Shown one piece after another: positions 61,361 to 64,000 of a stretch of DNA of 64,000 bases. The stretch spans positions 62,001 through 126,000 of the forward strand of contig NZ_AWFI01000018.1 of NCBI RefSeq assembly GCF_000682775.1. Reading direction: 5' to 3'. Each line of letters begins with the position of its first letter. Position 1 is the stretch's first letter. This DNA comes from Hyphomonas sp. L-53-1-40 (GTDB lineage Bacteria; Pseudomonadota; Alphaproteobacteria; Caulobacterales; Hyphomonadaceae). The notes below the pieces were generated by a model. That model ran no database searches and had not been told where the DNA came from. It was given only the letters and a program-made list of their open reading frames with translations. The translations under genes and the position numbers were made by a program.

Positions 61361-62782
61361 ACACAGTTTACCGAACTCGGCCTCGCCGAGCCCGTCCTCA
61401 AGGCGATTGCTGCTGAGGGCTATACCAAGCCGACTCCGATTCAGGAGCAGGCGATCCCGACACTGCTGGAAGGCCGCGACCTTGTGGGCATTGCCCAGAC
61501 CGGCACTGGCAAGACCGCAGCTTTCGTGCTGCCGCTGCTCAGCCGTATGGCCTCCAATCCTGGCCGCCCTGTCTCCAAGGCGGCTCGCATCCTGATTCTG
61601 GCGCCGACGCGTGAGCTGGCCGCCCAGATTGCCGAAAGCGTGCGCGTTTATGGTAGCCAGATGAAGCTGACCACGGCGATTGTCGTGGGCGGCGTGAAGC
61701 CCGGCGGACAAGTCCGTGCGCTGGCACGCGGCGTGGATGTATTGGTGGCAACACCGGGACGCCTGCTTGACCATATGGAAACCGGCGCCGTGAATCTGAG
61801 CGGTACCGAAGCGGTCGTGCTGGATGAAGCCGATCAGATGATGGATATGGGCTTCCTGCCTGCGATCCGTAAAGTGATGAAGGCCATTCCGACGCGCCGC
61901 CAGACGCTGCTCTTCTCGGCGACTATGCCGAAGGAAATCCGCTCGCTTGCGAATGATTTCCTGCGCGATCCGGCCGAAGTGACCGTCGCCACCGTTTCCA
62001 AGCCTGCCGAAAAGATCGACCAAGCGGTCTATATGGTGAAAGGCACGGCCAAGCCGCGCCTGCTGGCCGAAATCCTGTCCGAGGACGACATGGACCGCGC
62101 CATCGTGTTCACCCGCACCAAGCATGGCGCTGACAAGGTGGTCCGCTACCTCGCCAATGAAGGCCTGTATGCCGAGGCGATCCACGGCAACAAGAGCCAG
62201 AACCAGCGCATTCGTGCATTGGACAATTTCAAGAAGGGCAAGGCCCCGATCCTGGTTGCGACCGACATTGCCGCGCGCGGCATTGACGTCGATGGCGTCA
62301 GCCATGTTGTGAACATGGACATGCCGAACCTGCCGGAATCCTATGTTCATCGCATCGGCCGGACAGCTCGCGCCGGGAAAAGCGGCATTGCACTGTCCTT
62401 CGTAGGCAATGATGAGCGCGGATATCTGCGTGACATCGAAAAACTGATTGGTCGCAAGATCGACCGGATCGATCTGGACGAAGACATGGCGCTCGACCTG
62501 TCCTTGCCGGAAGAGCCGGGTCCGCACACCAAGCAGAGCCGCGGCGGGGGTGGCAGAAGCCAGGGCGGCGGACGTCGTCAGGGCGGCCAATCGCAGAACC
62601 GTAACCGCTCCGGCGGTGGTGGTGGCAAAGGTGGGTACAAGGGCGGCAAGCCCGGTGGATCACGGGATGGCGGCGATAGAAGCGCCGCGCGTTCCGAATC
62701 CGGCGGGGGTGGCTCCCGTCAGGGTGGCAACGGTCAGAAGCGCCGGGGCAAACCGAACAAGTCCTGGTCGCCCGTCAGCTAG
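61358..62782 (+). CDS. rhlE: DEAD-box ATP-dependent RNA helicase, RhlE-like
   Basis: A 474-residue RNA helicase. Q motif (GYTKPTPIQEQAIP, 21-34), Walker A AQTGTGKT (46-53), PTRELAAQ, DEAD in VVLDEADQMMDMGFLPA, SAT motif LLFSATMPKEI, ATDIAARGIDV and HRIGRTARAG. From about 392 the tail is Gly/Arg/Ser-rich (GGGGRSQGGGRRQGGQSQNR), as in RhlE proteins, for RNA binding. It starts with TTG at 61358; no ATG fits. It remodels ribosomal or mRNA structure, often at low temperature. The unusual leader is described at 61307. Confidence 0.92.
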   Translation: MTQFTELGLAEPVLKAIAAEGYTKPTPIQEQAIPTLLEGRDLVGIAQTGTGKTAAFVLPLLSRMASNPGRPVSKAARILILAPTRELAAQIAESVRVYGSQMKLTTAIVVGGVKPGGQVRALARGVDVLVATPGRLLDHMETGAVNLSGTEAVVLDEADQMMDMGFLPAIRKVMKAIPTRRQTLLFSATMPKEIRSLANDFLRDPAEVTVATVSKPAEKIDQAVYMVKGTAKPRLLAEILSEDDMDRAIVFTRTKHGADKVVRYLANEGLYAEAIHGNKSQNQRIRALDNFKKGKAPILVATDIAARGIDVDGVSHVVNMDMPNLPESYVHRIGRTARAGKSGIALSFVGNDERGYLRDIEKLIGRKIDRIDLDEDMALDLSLPEEPGPHTKQSRGGGGRSQGGGRRQGGQSQNRNRSGGGGGKGGYKGGKPGGSRDGGDRSAARSESGGGGSRQGGNGQKRRGKPNKSWSPVS

Positions 62783-62812
62783 GGCCAGCCTGCACTCTTT
62801 ACCCAATGTCAG

Positions 62813-62859
62813 CCTTGTTTCCGCGCCGTCCTTCCGCCAAGGATAGGCCGGAAACAAGG
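62813..62859 (+). promoter_or_regulatory. Long hairpin touching the ribosome site of the nitronate monooxygenase gene
   Basis: CCTTGTTTCCG (62813-62823) and CGGAAACAAGG (62849-62859) are perfect 11-base arms. Inside them GCC/GGC (62825-62827 with 62846-62848) and TCCTT/AAGGA (62829-62833 with 62839-62843) add 8 pairs, so 19 pairs in 47 bases. The last four bases of the 3' arm are the AAGG of the AAGGAGG ribosome site (62856-62862), 7 bases before the ATG. No U-run follows, so it is not a normal terminator. Confidence 0.6.
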
Positions 62860-62869
62860 AGGATATGCC

Positions 62870-63859
62870 ATGAAGACTGCCATCACAGAAATGTTCGGAA
62901 TCGAGCATCCGATCATCCAGGGCGGTATGCACTATGTCGGGTTTGCCGAAATGGCTGCCGCCGTCTCGAATGCTGGCGGTCTCGGCATCATTACGGCCCT
63001 GACACAGAAAACCCCTGCAGACCTCGCGAACGAGATCGCGCGCTGTCGTGACATGACTGACAAGCCGATCGGCGTGAACCTTACGTTTCTGCCGGTCGTC
63101 AACGCACCGGACTATCCAGGCTATGTGAAAGCCATCATCGAAGGCGGTGTGAAAGTTGTTGAGACCGCCGGGAACAATCCTGTGCAGGTCCTGCCGATCC
63201 TGAAAGAGCACGGCATCAAGGTGATCCACAAATGTACCGCCGTACGCCACGCGCTGAAGGCGCAATCCATTGGCTGTGATGCGGTCTCCGTCGATGGTTT
63301 CGAGTGCGGCGGACACCCTGGCGAAGACGATATCCCGAACATGATCCTGTTGCCGCGTGCGGCGGATGAACTGGAAATTCCATTCGTTTCCTCAGGTGGT
63401 CAGGCGGATGGACGCAGCCTCGTGGCATCTCTCGCCATGGGCGCGTCGGGTATGAACATGGGCACACGCTTCATCGCGACGAAGGAAGCCCCCGTGCACC
63501 AGAATGTGAAGGATGCCATCGTTGCCGCGTCCGAACTCGATACCCGCCTTGTCATGCGTCCGCTGCGCAATACCGAGCGCGTGCTGACCAATGTTGCGGT
63601 TGAGCGCCTGTTGGAAAAAGAGCGCAAGCTGGGCGCAGACCTCAAATTCGAAGACATTATCGAAGAGGTTGCAGGCGTCTATCCGCGCATCATGAAAGAA
63701 GGCGAAATGGATGCGGGTGCCTGGTCCTGCGGCATGGTTGCCGGTCTGATTCACGACATTCCGACCTGTAAGGAACTGATCGACCGAATCATGAAAGAAG
63801 CTGAAGATATCATCACAAACCGTCTGGCAGGCATGCTGTCGGGCAAGGTTCCGGCCTGA
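62870..63859 (+). CDS. Nitronate monooxygenase family protein
   Basis: A 329-residue FMN enzyme oxidising nitronates (or a related 2-nitropropane dioxygenase/enoyl-reductase fold protein). TIM-barrel motifs: HPIIQGGMHYVGFAEMAAAV (N-terminus, FMN site), AGGLGIITALTQKT, CGGHPGEDDIPNM, and SSGGQADGRSLVASLAMGAS, then GMNMGTRFIAT. The FabK-like alternative cannot be excluded, but the length and motifs fit this family. AAGGAGG precedes the ATG at good spacing, partly within a hairpin. Followed after 22 bases by a lipoprotein gene. Confidence 0.9.
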   Translation: MKTAITEMFGIEHPIIQGGMHYVGFAEMAAAVSNAGGLGIITALTQKTPADLANEIARCRDMTDKPIGVNLTFLPVVNAPDYPGYVKAIIEGGVKVVETAGNNPVQVLPILKEHGIKVIHKCTAVRHALKAQSIGCDAVSVDGFECGGHPGEDDIPNMILLPRAADELEIPFVSSGGQADGRSLVASLAMGASGMNMGTRFIATKEAPVHQNVKDAIVAASELDTRLVMRPLRNTERVLTNVAVERLLEKERKLGADLKFEDIIEEVAGVYPRIMKEGEMDAGAWSCGMVAGLIHDIPTCKELIDRIMKEAEDIITNRLAGMLSGKVPA

Positions 63860-63881
63860 TCCATTCTGAAAGAACTTTCTC

Positions 63882-64000
63882 ATGATCCGTATCCCCCTTT
63901 TCGCCAGTGCCTGTCTCGCTCTCGCCGCCTGCGGTATGGGCGTCTCAAGCGACAATAACGCAGCATCTGTTTGCAATACCATGCTGGCGGGGGATCCGGA
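63882..64000 (+). CDS. Lipoprotein, truncated by the window edge
   Basis: The frame starts MIRIPLFASACLALAACGMG with a lipobox (LAAC, Cys17) and continues VSSDNNAASVCNTMLAGDP to the last base. The ATG at 63882 lies 22 bases after the nitronate monooxygenase stop; GAAAGAA is a weak ribosome site. The rest of the gene is outside the window, so the function cannot be told. Confidence 0.65.
   Translation, partial: MIRIPLFASACLALAACGMGVSSDNNAASVCNTMLAGDP

Noticed and set aside
61301-62590. Open frame antisense to the DEAD-box helicase, 429 codons
   Set aside because: His/Arg-rich nonsense composition typical of a reverse shadow; the plus-strand helicase motifs are all present.
1-64000. CRISPR array, tRNA, rRNA, prophage or insertion sequence
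   Set aside because: No regularly spaced repeats, no cloverleaf or rRNA-like segment, and no transposase, integrase or phage structural gene is recognisable.

Overview
The window is a gene-dense chromosomal segment of an alphaproteobacterium. It is GC-rich, and intergenic gaps are almost all under 300 bases. The gene content (class I lysyl-tRNA synthetase, fused indolepyruvate ferredoxin oxidoreductase, M13 peptidase, many small lipoproteins, HU with a Lys/Ala tail, the ligase-associated DNA-repair genes) points to the Caulobacterales/Hyphomonadaceae (Hyphomonas-like). That placement is inference from gene families, not from a marker gene. I see no rRNA, tRNA, CRISPR, integrase or transposase.

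Layout. 1-10 kb: a truncated membrane-protein gene behind three copies of a 17-base operator-like repeat, lysK, a lipoprotein, the fused ior gene with a divergent Lrp/AsnC regulator, a serine hydrolase, a DUF2332 protein and a thiolase. 10-15 kb: small stress and housekeeping genes (glutathione peroxidase, DUF1801, dodecin, PilZ) and an M13 metallopeptidase. 15-21 kb: an OMF-MFP-RND efflux operon with a recognisable promoter. 21-31 kb: an orphan PhoR-like kinase, murI, an ornithine-decarboxylase-type gene broken by a frameshift but still behind a structured leader, an orphan PstS-like lipoprotein, a glycosyltransferase, PutA and a DUF3298 lipoprotein. 31-38 kb: a polytopic GT-C-like membrane protein, two hotdog thioesterases, an FAD monooxygenase, an M23 peptidase and small envelope proteins. 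38-43 kb: a TetR regulator followed by a hydrolase and two medium-chain oxidoreductases, then a thioredoxin-like protein whose ribosome binding site lies in a hairpin, and a pantothenate-kinase-like protein. 43-49 kb: a dienoyl-CoA-reductase-like SDR, DUF2147, a possible DUF6460 protein, two MscS channels, a TspO-like protein and an HU protein with a histone-H1-like N-terminal tail.

49-61 kb holds all four members of the ligase-associated DNA damage response set: ATP-dependent ligase, metallo-beta-lactamase exonuclease, DEXH (Lhr-type) helicase and PdeM phosphoesterase. They are usually clustered, but here they are split by a GST gene, about 1 kb of repeat-rich non-coding DNA, and a lower-GC mini-island. 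The island holds an unrecognised 261-residue protein translationally overlapped with two tiny proteins (40 and 45 residues), plus a divergent small gene. An Hsp70-like gene and a serine hydrolase also lie between the exonuclease and the helicase. The window ends with a DEAD-box RNA helicase (structured leader, TTG start), a nitronate monooxygenase whose Shine-Dalgarno lies at the edge of a long hairpin, and the start of a lipoprotein gene.

Most worth following up: the tiny-gene operon in the ligase region, the ribosome-binding-site hairpins, the broken ornithine decarboxylase under an apparently intact leader, and the triple operator at the left edge.
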